Shown piece after piece: positions 49,831-57,659 of a DNA stretch of 64,000 bases. Position numbers and translations under genes: made by a program. Below the pieces are notes generated by a model that saw nothing but the letters and a program-made list of their open reading frames with translations, did no database searches and was not told where the DNA came from. Source of the stretch: Betaproteobacteria bacterium (GTDB lineage: Bacteria > Pseudomonadota > Gammaproteobacteria > Burkholderiales > Burkholderiaceae_F); assembly GCA_016861185.1 (NCBI GenBank), contig BOKW01000002.1, forward strand, positions 496,001 to 560,000, in the 5' to 3' direction. How positions within the stretch are numbered: the stretch's first letter is position 1; every line of letters starts with the position of its first letter.

Positions 49831-50718
49831 ATGACCGTGATGTTCAAGTCGCTGCTCGCCCGGCTCGGCGCCTCGTCGACGGTCGCGATTCCCGACGCGC
49901 TGTGGGAGGCCACGCTCGCGTCGCTGCCTTTCGTCGCGCGCCTCGATGCCGCGGAGCGCGCGCGACTGCGTGCGCTGGCGGAACGGTTTCTCGGCGAAAA
50001 GGAGATGGCCGCCGCGGGCGAACTCGAACTGACCGCGGCGATGCAGGTCGACATCGCCGTGCAGGCCTGCCTGCCGATCCTGAACCTCGGCCTGAGCTGG
50101 TACCGCGGCTGGACGAGCATCGTCGTCTACCCGAGCGAGTTCCTCGTTCCGCGCGAGCTGACCGACGAGGACGGCGTCGTGCACCAGTTCATCGAGCCGA
50201 TCGCCGGCGAAGCCTGGGACGGCGGACCGCTGCTGCTGTCGTGGGACGACGCGCAGCGGCGCAACGGCGATCTGGGCCTCGCCTACAACGTCGTGATCCA
50301 CGAGTTCACGCACAAGATCGACATGCTCAACGGCGACGCCGACGGCGTGCCGCCGTTCACGCGCAGCTCGCACCCGGAGCTCGACCCGCAGGAGTGGACC
50401 GCCGCGCTCGCGCAAGCCTTCGAGCGCTTCAACGCGGAGCTGGAACTGATCGAGCATGAGCTGCCGCCGGGACTCGATCCGGATGACGAGGCGGCAGACC
50501 GTTACTACACGCATCTGCCGCTCGATCCCTACGCGGGCCAGGACGAAGGCGAGTTCTTCGCGGTGTCGAGCGAAGCCTTCTTCGTCGACCCGGCGCGGCT
50601 GCGCGCGGCCTTTCCGGACTGGTACCGGCAGCTCGCGTTGTTCTTCAAGCAGGATCCGCTGGCAAGCCCGCTCTCCCCCGACGCTGCCGGTGCGGGGGAC
50701 AAGGGCCGAACGAAGTGA
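49831..50718 (+). CDS. mtfA: MtfA-type zinc metallopeptidase
   Basis: Homologue of the E. coli peptidase that binds Mlc and affects PTS glucose control; no mlc is visible here. The roughly 295-residue protein has the HEFTHKID zinc motif (HExxH) near residue 170, a downstream Glu in FFAVSSEAFF, and the family IVVYPSEFLVP segment. The start could be the ATG at 49831 or 49840; AGGAAG 13 bases before the first favours it. It diverges from relA with 22 bases between start codons and its stop overlaps the next gene (GTGA). Confidence 0.92.
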   Translation: MTVMFKSLLARLGASSTVAIPDALWEATLASLPFVARLDAAERARLRALAERFLGEKEMAAAGELELTAAMQVDIAVQACLPILNLGLSWYRGWTSIVVYPSEFLVPRELTDEDGVVHQFIEPIAGEAWDGGPLLLSWDDAQRRNGDLGLAYNVVIHEFTHKIDMLNGDADGVPPFTRSSHPELDPQEWTAALAQAFERFNAELELIEHELPPGLDPDDEAADRYYTHLPLDPYAGQDEGEFFAVSSEAFFVDPARLRAAFPDWYRQLALFFKQDPLASPLSPDAAGAGDKGRTK

Positions 50719-51206
50719 AGCGACTGTTGATCGTCTGGCACTCTTTGACCGGCGGCGCGCGGCAAATGGCCGAAGCCGCCGCCCACGCCGCGCGCACCGA
50801 GCCCGGCGTCGAAGTTCGCCTGCAGCGCGCGACCGAAACGACGGCCGAGGACGTGCTCGCCGCCGACGGTTACCTCTTCGTCACGCCCGAAAACCTCGCG
50901 ACGATGGCCGGACTGATGAAGGACTTCTTCGAGCGCATCTACTACCCGGCGCTCGACCGCACCAACGGCCGCCCCTACGCGATCCTGATCTGCGCCGGGA
51001 CCGACGGCACCGGCGCCGCGCGCCAGATCCAGCGCATCGCGACCGGCTTGCGGTTGAAGGAAATCGCGCCGCCGACGATCGTGATCACCGGCGCGCAGAC
51101 GCCCGAAGCGATCTTCGCTCCGAAGACGATCGCGAAAGACGATCTCGCGCGCTGCGCCGAGGTGGGCGCCGGGCTGGCGACAGGATTGGCGGCCGGCGTG
51201 TTCTGA
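50715..51206 (+). CDS. Flavodoxin-like protein
   Basis: A 163-residue flavodoxin-fold protein. The N-terminal loop (VWHSLTGGARQMAE) and FVTPENLATMAGLMKDFFERI fit a flavodoxin/NADPH-dependent reductase that binds FMN. The substrate is unknown. The GTG start overlaps the mtfA stop (GTGA), so both are made from one transcript. Confidence 0.82.
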   Translation: MKRLLIVWHSLTGGARQMAEAAAHAARTEPGVEVRLQRATETTAEDVLAADGYLFVTPENLATMAGLMKDFFERIYYPALDRTNGRPYAILICAGTDGTGAARQIQRIATGLRLKEIAPPTIVITGAQTPEAIFAPKTIAKDDLARCAEVGAGLATGLAAGVF

Positions 51207-51213
51207 ACGCGCG

Positions 51214-51564
51214 CTACGGCAGTGCCGCCGTCACGACGATCTCGATCTTCCACTCCGGCTTGGCGAGCTTCGCCTGCATGGTCGCGCGCGCGGGCGTCTG
51301 ACCGGTCGGCACCCACACGTCCCACACGGCGTTCATCGCGGCGAAGTCGGCCATGTCGGCGAGAAAGATCTGCGCGGTCAGCAACCGCGTCTTGTCGGTC
51401 CCCGCCTCGGCGAGCAGCGCGTCGATCGCCGCGAGCACCTGGCGCGTCTGCCCGTCGATGTCCTGGCTCGCGTCCTCGGCGATCTGGCCCGCCAGATACA
51501 CGGTGCCGCCGTTGATCACGACCTCGCTCATGCGCGGACCCACGTGCAGTCGCCTGATCGCCAT
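51214..51564 (-). CDS. RidA-family protein
   Basis: A 116-residue member of the RidA/YjgF family; RidA proper hydrolyses reactive enamines and imines from PLP enzymes. The conserved Arg (TPARATM) and Glu (KIEIVV) are present. Whether it is a true RidA or another Rid subgroup is not resolvable by eye. It follows the alpha/beta hydrolase by three bases. Confidence 0.9.
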   Translation of the reverse strand: MAIRRLHVGPRMSEVVINGGTVYLAGQIAEDASQDIDGQTRQVLAAIDALLAEAGTDKTRLLTAQIFLADMADFAAMNAVWDVWVPTGQTPARATMQAKLAKPEWKIEIVVTAALP

Positions 51565-51567
51565 CGT

Positions 51568-52452
51568 TCAACCTCCCAGCAGGAAATCGCGCACGACGGC
51601 GATCTGGCCGTCGTGCATGAACATCGGCGCGTGGCCGACGCCGGCGATCTCGACGAGCTTGGCGCGGGGCCCCCGCTGCGTCATCGCGCGGGCTGTCTCG
51701 CGCGTCAGCAGATCGGAAAACTCGCCGCGCACCAACAGCGTCGGGCAGGCGATCGCGTCGTAGAGTTTCCACATCGCCGCTTCGCCGGCCGCCGCCGACT
51801 CCGGCGTCACCGCGCGAAAAGGTACGGCGACGCGCGGGTCGTAGTGCAGCACCCAACCGTCGCCCTGTTGGTCCCGGATCGGCCGAACGACCGTCTCGGT
51901 GATCTCGCGCCATTCGTCGCGCGTGCGCAGCTCAAACGGCGCCGAGATCGCTGCGATGTAGTCGACCGCCTGCTCGAGGTCCGCGAACCGCACCGGCTTG
52001 CCGAGGTACTCGCCGATGCGCGCGAGCGCCACCGCGTCGAGCGTCGGTCCGACGTCGTTGATCACGAGCTTCGCGATCGGCGAACCCGGTTGGCCAGCCA
52101 GCATGATGCCGATCAGCCCGCCCATCGACGTGCCGACCCAATGCACCGACTCGACGCCGAGCCGCGCGATCAGGGTCACCATGTCCGCGACGTACTGCGC
52201 GACATGATAGTGCTGCGGATCGCGCAGCCAGTCGCTGCGCCCGCGGCCGACGACGTCCGGGCAGACCACGCGATAGCGGTCCGCGAGCGCGCGCGCGAGC
52301 CGGTCGAAGTCGCGGCCGACGCGCGTCAGACCGTGCACGCAGATCAGCACGCGCGGATTGGCGGGCTCGCCCCACTCCGTGTAGGCCATCGGGTGCAGAC
52401 CGGCCGGGCTCAGGCAGCGGACCGATCCGAAGCGGGGTTGCAGCGCGCTCAT
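51568..52452 (-). CDS. Alpha/beta hydrolase
   Basis: A 294-residue alpha/beta-hydrolase fold protein. The nucleophile elbow GTSMGG (Ser near residue 113), an early oxyanion VHGLTRVGRDFD and a late GVGHAP histidine suggest an intact triad; VVGRGRSDW is typical of lactonase/esterase/epoxide-hydrolase-like members. The substrate is unknown. It pairs with the RidA gene on one transcript. Confidence 0.9.
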   Translation of the reverse strand: MSALQPRFGSVRCLSPAGLHPMAYTEWGEPANPRVLICVHGLTRVGRDFDRLARALADRYRVVCPDVVGRGRSDWLRDPQHYHVAQYVADMVTLIARLGVESVHWVGTSMGGLIGIMLAGQPGSPIAKLVINDVGPTLDAVALARIGEYLGKPVRFADLEQAVDYIAAISAPFELRTRDEWREITETVVRPIRDQQGDGWVLHYDPRVAVPFRAVTPESAAAGEAAMWKLYDAIACPTLLVRGEFSDLLTRETARAMTQRGPRAKLVEIAGVGHAPMFMHDGQIAVVRDFLLGG

Positions 52453-52521
52453 GCGTTGTCTCGTCGATGGGACGCCATTCTACGGGTGGCATACTTGCCC
52501 GCGGACTCACGGAGGATTCGC

Positions 52522-53301
52522 ATGTTGAAAGGCAAGACCGCGCTGGTCACCGGTTCGACCAGCGGCATCGGGCTCGGCATCGCGCGCGCGCTGGCGAAGG
52601 AGGGCGCGAACATCGTCGTCAACGGCTTCGGCGAGGATCGCGTGATCGCCGGCGTGGAAAAGGAGCTGCAGGCGCTCGGCGTACGCACGCTGTATCACGG
52701 CGCCGACATGGGCAAGCCGGCCGAGATCGAGGACCTGATCCGCACGGCCGAAAGGACGTTCGGCCGCGTCGACGTGCTCGTCAACAACGCCGGCATCCAG
52801 TTCGTCGCGAACATCGAGGAGTTCCCGGTCGAGCGCTGGGACGCGATCATCGCGATCAACCTGTCGTCGGCCTTCCATACGATCCGGCTCGCGCTGCCGA
52901 AGATGAAGCAGGCCAACTGGGGCCGCATCATCAACATCGCTTCCGTGCACGGGCTGGTCGCCTCCGCGCAGAAGAGCGCCTACGTCGCCGCCAAGCACGG
53001 GATCGTCGGCCTGACCAAGGCGGTCGCGCTCGAAACCGCGACCACCGGCGTCACCTGCAACGCGATCTGCCCGGGCTGGGTGCTGACGCCGCTGGTGCAG
53101 AAGCAGATTGACGACCGCGCCGCGCGCGAGAAGATTCCGAGCGACGCCGCGAAGCGCGCGCTGCTCGGCGAAAAGCAGCCTTCGCTCGAGTTCGTCACGC
53201 CCGAGCAACTCGGCGCGCTCGCCGCGTTCCTCTGCTCGCCGGCGGCGAACCAGATCCGCGGCGCGGCGTGGAACGTCGACGGCGGCTGGTACGCGCAGTA
53301 G
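52522..53301 (+). CDS. 3-hydroxybutyrate dehydrogenase
   Basis: NAD-dependent short-chain dehydrogenase that oxidises 3-hydroxybutyrate to acetoacetate in polyhydroxybutyrate breakdown. The 259-residue protein has GSTSGIGLGIA (cofactor), NNAGIQFVANIEEFP, the YVAAKHG catalytic Tyr/Lys and the WNVDGGWYAQ C terminus typical of this enzyme. The ATG has GGAGG six bases upstream. It converges with the Anbu gene with a five-base gap. Confidence 0.93.
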   Translation: MLKGKTALVTGSTSGIGLGIARALAKEGANIVVNGFGEDRVIAGVEKELQALGVRTLYHGADMGKPAEIEDLIRTAERTFGRVDVLVNNAGIQFVANIEEFPVERWDAIIAINLSSAFHTIRLALPKMKQANWGRIINIASVHGLVASAQKSAYVAAKHGIVGLTKAVALETATTGVTCNAICPGWVLTPLVQKQIDDRAAREKIPSDAAKRALLGEKQPSLEFVTPEQLGALAAFLCSPAANQIRGAAWNVDGGWYAQ

Positions 53302-53306
53302 CGGAC

Positions 53307-54188
53307 TTACTCGGGACCGCGGCGCGCCGCCTGCTGCGCCACGAGCTGCACCGGTGCCACGGCAGCGGACTTCGCGTCGGCGGCAAGCGCCGCCGGCAGC
53401 GGCGCCCGCACCGGGCATGAGGCGTCCGTCTCGAGGCGCGGCGCGCCCGGGTACGCCGCCGAGTCGCGCCAGGTCGGGTCGGGGATCTCCTGGAAGACCT
53501 GCTTCAGACGCTCGCCCCAGGTCGACCGGATCATCTGCATGTACGGATTGTCGTGGTCGATCTGCACGAACTTCGTCACGCGCAGCGAGTCGAGCTCGTA
53601 GACCAGCAGGTCGAGCGGCAGGCCGACCGAGATGTTCGAACGCAGCGTCGAATCCATCGACACGAGCGCGCACTTGGCCGCTTCGTCGAGCGAGATATGC
53701 GGCCGCAGCACGCGGTCGATGATCGGCTTGCCGTATTTCGCCTCGCCGATCTGGAAGTACGGATTCTCGGGCGTGGCTTCGATGAAGTTGCCGGCCGCGT
53801 AGATCTGGAACAGCCGCATGCCTTCGCCGCGGATCTGCCCGCCGAAGATGAAGTTGCAGTTGAAGTCGATGCCGAACTCGCGCAGCGACTTGGCGTCGCG
53901 CGCGTGCACTTCGCGCACCGCTTCGCCGACGACCTGCACCGCATCGAGCATCGACGTCGCGTTCCACACGCTGCGGTCGTGCGGCCCGGTGTGCTCGCAG
54001 ACGACCTGCCGCACCGCCTGCGTGATCGCGAGGTTGCCGGCGGACAGCAGCACGAGCAGGCGCTCGCCCGGATGCTCGAACACCGTCATCTTTCGGAAGG
54101 TCGAGATCTGGTCCACCCCCGCGTTGGTGCGGGAGTCGGAAAGGAAAACGAGGCCGGCGTCGAGCCGCATCGCCACACAGTAGGTCAT
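53307..54188 (-). CDS. Anbu / proteasome-like beta-type peptidase
   Basis: A 293-residue NTN-hydrolase of the Anbu (bacterial proteasome homologue) family. The mature N-terminal nucleophile should be Thr2 of MTYCVAMRLDAGLVF, with the SDSRTNAG and LLVLLSAGNLA blocks typical of the fold. The C-terminal tail after about residue 245 is low-complexity Ala/Pro-rich. Anbu members form helical assemblies rather than closed rings in published structures. The ATG overlaps the transglutaminase stop (ATGA). It belongs with the next genes upstream in a conserved four-gene set. Confidence 0.93.
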   Translation of the reverse strand: MTYCVAMRLDAGLVFLSDSRTNAGVDQISTFRKMTVFEHPGERLLVLLSAGNLAITQAVRQVVCEHTGPHDRSVWNATSMLDAVQVVGEAVREVHARDAKSLREFGIDFNCNFIFGGQIRGEGMRLFQIYAAGNFIEATPENPYFQIGEAKYGKPIIDRVLRPHISLDEAAKCALVSMDSTLRSNISVGLPLDLLVYELDSLRVTKFVQIDHDNPYMQMIRSTWGERLKQVFQEIPDPTWRDSAAYPGAPRLETDASCPVRAPLPAALAADAKSAAVAPVQLVAQQAARRGPE

Positions 54189-55021
54189 TCTTCGGTCCTC
54201 GCGTGATGCTCGGCCCCGGCGCGCGCGGCGAGCGAAAACGCGCGGATGTTAACGCGCGCTTCCATCGTCTCCTCGCCGCCGCCGGCGCGCATGCCGCGCA
54301 CCGGACAAGCCGAGTCGTAGTCGCGGCCGACCGCAAGCCGGCACAGATGATCCGACGCGAAGCAGCGATGCGTGACGTCGATGCTGATCCAGCCCTCGCC
54401 TTCGACCCAGGCGTCGGCCCAGGCGTGGCTCGCCGCGTGCGGCGCGTCGCCCGGATGCACGTAGCCGGACACGTAACGCGCCGGGATGCCCCGCGCGCGG
54501 CAGCCGGCGATGAACACGTGCGCGTGGTCCTGGCATACGCCGCGCTTGAGTTCGAGCGCTTCCGCCGCGGTGCTCGCGACGTCGGTGCTGCCCGGCACGT
54601 AGTCGATCCGGTCGCGGATCGCGCACGCGAAGTCGAGCAGCGCGGCGGCGTCCGCGCCGCGCAGCCCCCGCGCGGCCAGTTCGCGCACGCGCTCGTCGGC
54701 GGCGGTGAGTCTGGTGGCCACCGCAAACGCGAGCGGCGGCAGCCCGCCGCGCTCGGGCAGGCGCCCTTCGACGAGCGGCTCGACCTCGACCTCGCCGTGC
54801 GCGTCGATCTCGATCGACGCGTGCGGCCGCGCGATCGTCAGCACGTGCGTGACGTTACCGAACGCATCGCGCGACTCGACGAGCGGCGCCGGCGCGTGCA
54901 GGGTCCAGCGCAGCGTGCGCTGCTGCGGCTCGAGGCGCGGCGTCAGCCGCAACACCTGGATCGTGTAATGCGCGGGCGTGCCGTAGCGGTAAACGGTCCG
55001 GTGCAGGATCGAGAGCTGCAT
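54185..55021 (-). CDS. Transglutaminase-like cysteine protease
   Basis: A 278-residue protein with an N-terminal beta domain and a transglutaminase core: Cys in KRGVCQDHAHVF (near residue 170), His in ASHAWADAW and Asp in SIDVTHRC, an intact catalytic triad. Family members in this setting are predicted peptidases or ligases for a peptide made by the neighbouring ATP-grasp protein. It lies 13 bases after alpha-E and overlaps Anbu. Confidence 0.93.
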   Translation of the reverse strand: MQLSILHRTVYRYGTPAHYTIQVLRLTPRLEPQQRTLRWTLHAPAPLVESRDAFGNVTHVLTIARPHASIEIDAHGEVEVEPLVEGRLPERGGLPPLAFAVATRLTAADERVRELAARGLRGADAAALLDFACAIRDRIDYVPGSTDVASTAAEALELKRGVCQDHAHVFIAGCRARGIPARYVSGYVHPGDAPHAASHAWADAWVEGEGWISIDVTHRCFASDHLCRLAVGRDYDSACPVRGMRAGGGEETMEARVNIRAFSLAARAGAEHHARTEE

Positions 55022-55034
55022 GCGCGTTCGGGGC

Positions 55035-56006
55035 TCAGCCGGCCGCCAGCGGCACCAGGAAGTCCTCGCTGATCCGTTCGCCCAGGTCGGAGACGCGCTC
55101 CAGGAACGCAGTCAGGAACGCGTGCAGGTCGCGCGCAAAGATGTCCTCGGTGCGGCCGAACTGCAGCTCGGCGCGCAGCAGCCCCGCGCGCCTTTCGGTC
55201 TCGCGCGAGCGCGCGTTGCGCACGCGCGCGAGGTTGTCGCAGACCTCGTTCATGCACGCAACGAGCGAACGCGGCATGTCGTCGCGCAGGATCAGCAGCT
55301 CCGCCACGCGCGACGGCGTGATCACGTTGCGGTACGCCTTGCGGTAGATCTCGAACGCCGACACCGAGCGCAGGATCGCGGCCCAGTAGTAGAAGTCGAA
55401 GTGCTGGTCGAAGGTCGCGCGCCCCGGGTCGGCCGCCCCGGGCAGCGTCGCCGCGCCGTGGAACTTCACGTCGAGCAGCCGCGCGGTGTTGTCGGCGCGC
55501 TCCAGGAACGTGCCGAGGCGGATGAAGTAATAGGCCTCGTCCTTCAGCATCGTGCCGATCGTCACGCCGCGCGAAAGATGCGAGCGGAACTTGACCCACT
55601 CGAAGAACTGCTGCGGATCGCGCTCGAGCAGTCCGCCGGCGAGCTGCTTCGGCAGCTCGAGCCAGGTGTCGTTGTGCGTCTCCCACACCTCGGTCGTCAG
55701 CGAGCCGCGCACCGCGCGGGCGTTCTCGCGCGCCGCCCGCAGGCAGCAGTAGATCGACGACGGGTTGTCCGGGTCGCGCACCATGAAGTCGAGCACGTCC
55801 ATCGCCGCCAGATACGGATGACGCGCGTCGAACGCCGCCTGCAGTTCCGAGATGCCGAGCATCGCGCGCCACCCGGCCTCGGCCGCCTCCGCCGACTGCG
55901 GCAGCATCGACGTCGAGACGTTGACGTCGAGCATGCGGGCGGTGTTCTCGGCCCTTTCGATGTAACGGGCCATCCAGAACAGGTGGTCGGCCGTCCTGCT
56001 GAGCAT
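55035..56006 (-). CDS. Alpha-E domain protein (DUF403)
   Basis: A 323-residue all-alpha protein of the DUF403 family, found with circularly permuted ATP-grasp and transglutaminase-like proteins. Two copies of the ERAxNxAR motif are visible, MARYIERAENTARMLDV near the start and FLERADNTARLLDV near residue 170. The ATG overlaps the end of the truncated duplicate (TGATG) and has GGGAGG five bases upstream. Its function is predicted, not proven. Confidence 0.93.
   Translation of the reverse strand: MLSRTADHLFWMARYIERAENTARMLDVNVSTSMLPQSAEAAEAGWRAMLGISELQAAFDARHPYLAAMDVLDFMVRDPDNPSSIYCCLRAARENARAVRGSLTTEVWETHNDTWLELPKQLAGGLLERDPQQFFEWVKFRSHLSRGVTIGTMLKDEAYYFIRLGTFLERADNTARLLDVKFHGAATLPGAADPGRATFDQHFDFYYWAAILRSVSAFEIYRKAYRNVITPSRVAELLILRDDMPRSLVACMNEVCDNLARVRNARSRETERRAGLLRAELQFGRTEDIFARDLHAFLTAFLERVSDLGERISEDFLVPLAAG
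55948..55991. repeat. 44-base direct repeat, copy in the alpha-E gene
   Basis: Identical over 44 bases to 56121-56164, 173 bases away. It encodes the first half of ADHLFWMARYIERAE at the start of the alpha-E gene. Confidence 0.92.
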
Positions 56007-56179
56007 CAGCGCCTCCCGGCCTCGAACACCCCGGTGTTCTGTCTGCGGCCGGCGCTGCGCGCCTTCACGCGCGCTGCGCGCGCATGAGCCTTCGACGCAA
56101 CACGGCCTGCGGCGCCGTTGTCGGCCCTTTCGATGTAACGGGCCATCCAGAACAGGTGGTCGGCGGCGCGGCTCAGCAT
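56006..56179 (-). pseudogene. Truncated duplicate of the alpha-E N terminus
   Basis: A 57-codon frame starting MLSRAADHLFWMARYIERADN, 19 of 21 residues the same as alpha-E, then an unrelated Ala/Arg-rich tail. It begins one base after the ATP-grasp stop, has GGAG seven bases upstream, and its stop overlaps the alpha-E ATG (TGATG). It therefore looks like a remnant of a tandem duplicate that still couples translation of the ATP-grasp and alpha-E genes. It may be a functional small protein, but nothing supports that. Confidence 0.75.
56121..56164. repeat. 44-base direct repeat, copy in the truncated duplicate
   Basis: Perfect match to 55948-55991. Similarity extends weakly to the ribosome site and upstream stop codon, so the duplicated segment was about 60-70 bases long. 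Confidence 0.92.
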
Positions 56180-56180
56180 C

Positions 56181-57605
56181 TCAGCGCTCCAGCACCCACG
56201 TGTCCTTCGTGCCCCCGCCCTGCGACGAGTTGACGACGAGCGAGCCTTCGCGCAGCGCCACGCGGCACAGGCCGCCCGGCACCAGCGCCACGTCGCCGCC
56301 GGACAGCACGAACGGACGCAGGTCGACGTGGCGCGGCGCGATGCCCGCGTCGACGTAGGTCGGGCAGGTGGACAGCGCGAGCGTGGGCTGCGCGACGTAG
56401 TTGTCCGGGTTCGCCCTGATGCGCGCGGCGAACTCCTCCAGTTCGCGCGCAGTCGCTGCCGGGCCGATCAGCATGCCGTAGCCGCCCGCGCCGTGCACTT
56501 CCTTGACGACCAGCTCGGGCAGATGCGCGAGCGTGTGCGCGAGCCCTTCGCGGTCGCGGCACAGATGCGTCGGCACGTTCGCGAGCAGCGGCTTTTCGCC
56601 GAGATAGAACTCGATCATCGCCGGCACGTACGGGTAGATCGACTTGTCGTCGGCCACCCCGGTGCCGATCGCGTTGGCGAGCGCCACGCGCCCCGCGCGA
56701 TAGACCGAAAGCAGGCCCGGCACGCCCAGCGAAGAGTCGGGTCGGAACGCGAGCGGATCGAGGAAGTCGTCGTCGATGCGGCGGTAGATCACGTCGACGC
56801 GCTGCGGTCCGCGCGTGGTCCGCATGTAGACCGCGTTGTCCTGCACGAACAGGTCCTGCCCCTCGACCAGTTCGATGCCCATCTGCTGCGCGAGGAACGC
56901 GTGCTCGAAGTACGCCGCGTTGTACACGCCCGGCGTCAGCAGCACGACGGTGGGGTCGTCCACGCCCTGCGGCGCGACCGAACGCAGGTTCTCCAGCAGC
57001 AGGTCGGGGTAGTGGGCGACCGGCGCCACGGCGATGCGCGTGAACAGCTCCGGGAACAGCCGCATCATCATCTGGCGGTTCTCGAGCATGTACGACACCC
57101 CGCTCGGCACGCGCAGGTTGTCCTCGAGCACGTACAGCGCGCCGTCGCCCGCGCGCACGAGATCGACGCCGGCGATGTGCGCGTAGATGCCGCCCGGCAC
57201 GTCCACACCGTGCATCTCGGGCCGGTATTGCGCGTTCTTGAAGACCTGCTCGGCGGGCACCTTGCCCGCGCGCACGATGTTCTGGTCGTGATAGACGTCG
57301 TGCAGGAAGAGGTTCAATGCGCGCACGCGCTGGCGCAGACCCGCCTCGATCGCCCGCCACTCGTCCGCGGGGACGATGCGCGGGATCGCGTCGAAGGGGA
57401 TCAGCCGCTCGGTGCCGCCGTCGTCGCGATCGCCGTAGACGGCGAAGGTGATGCCGACGCGCCGGAAGACGAGGTCGGCTTCGGCGCGCTTGTTGCGCAT
57501 CGTCTCGGGGCTTTGCTGCGCGAGCCACGCCGCGAACTCGCGGTAATGCGGCCTGACGCTGCCGTCGGCGGCGAACATCTCGTCGTACGCCGTCACTGCC
57601 GACAT
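56181..57605 (-). CDS. Circularly permuted ATP-grasp type 2 protein
   Basis: A 474-residue protein of the DUF407/DUF404 type, predicted to ligate amino acids to a peptide or small molecule with ATP. Recognisable blocks are YRPEMHGVDVPGGIYAHIAG near residue 128, LEDNLRVPSGVSYMLENR near 160, and the late TKDTWVLER. The substrate is unknown. It is the first gene of the cluster, 54 bases downstream of comEC. Confidence 0.93.
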   Translation of the reverse strand: MSAVTAYDEMFAADGSVRPHYREFAAWLAQQSPETMRNKRAEADLVFRRVGITFAVYGDRDDGGTERLIPFDAIPRIVPADEWRAIEAGLRQRVRALNLFLHDVYHDQNIVRAGKVPAEQVFKNAQYRPEMHGVDVPGGIYAHIAGVDLVRAGDGALYVLEDNLRVPSGVSYMLENRQMMMRLFPELFTRIAVAPVAHYPDLLLENLRSVAPQGVDDPTVVLLTPGVYNAAYFEHAFLAQQMGIELVEGQDLFVQDNAVYMRTTRGPQRVDVIYRRIDDDFLDPLAFRPDSSLGVPGLLSVYRAGRVALANAIGTGVADDKSIYPYVPAMIEFYLGEKPLLANVPTHLCRDREGLAHTLAHLPELVVKEVHGAGGYGMLIGPAATARELEEFAARIRANPDNYVAQPTLALSTCPTYVDAGIAPRHVDLRPFVLSGGDVALVPGGLCRVALREGSLVVNSSQGGGTKDTWVLER

Positions 57606-57659
57606 TGCCGCACGCCCTCGTGAGATCCGCGCGGCAGTGTAGCAATCGGCGGACCCGAT

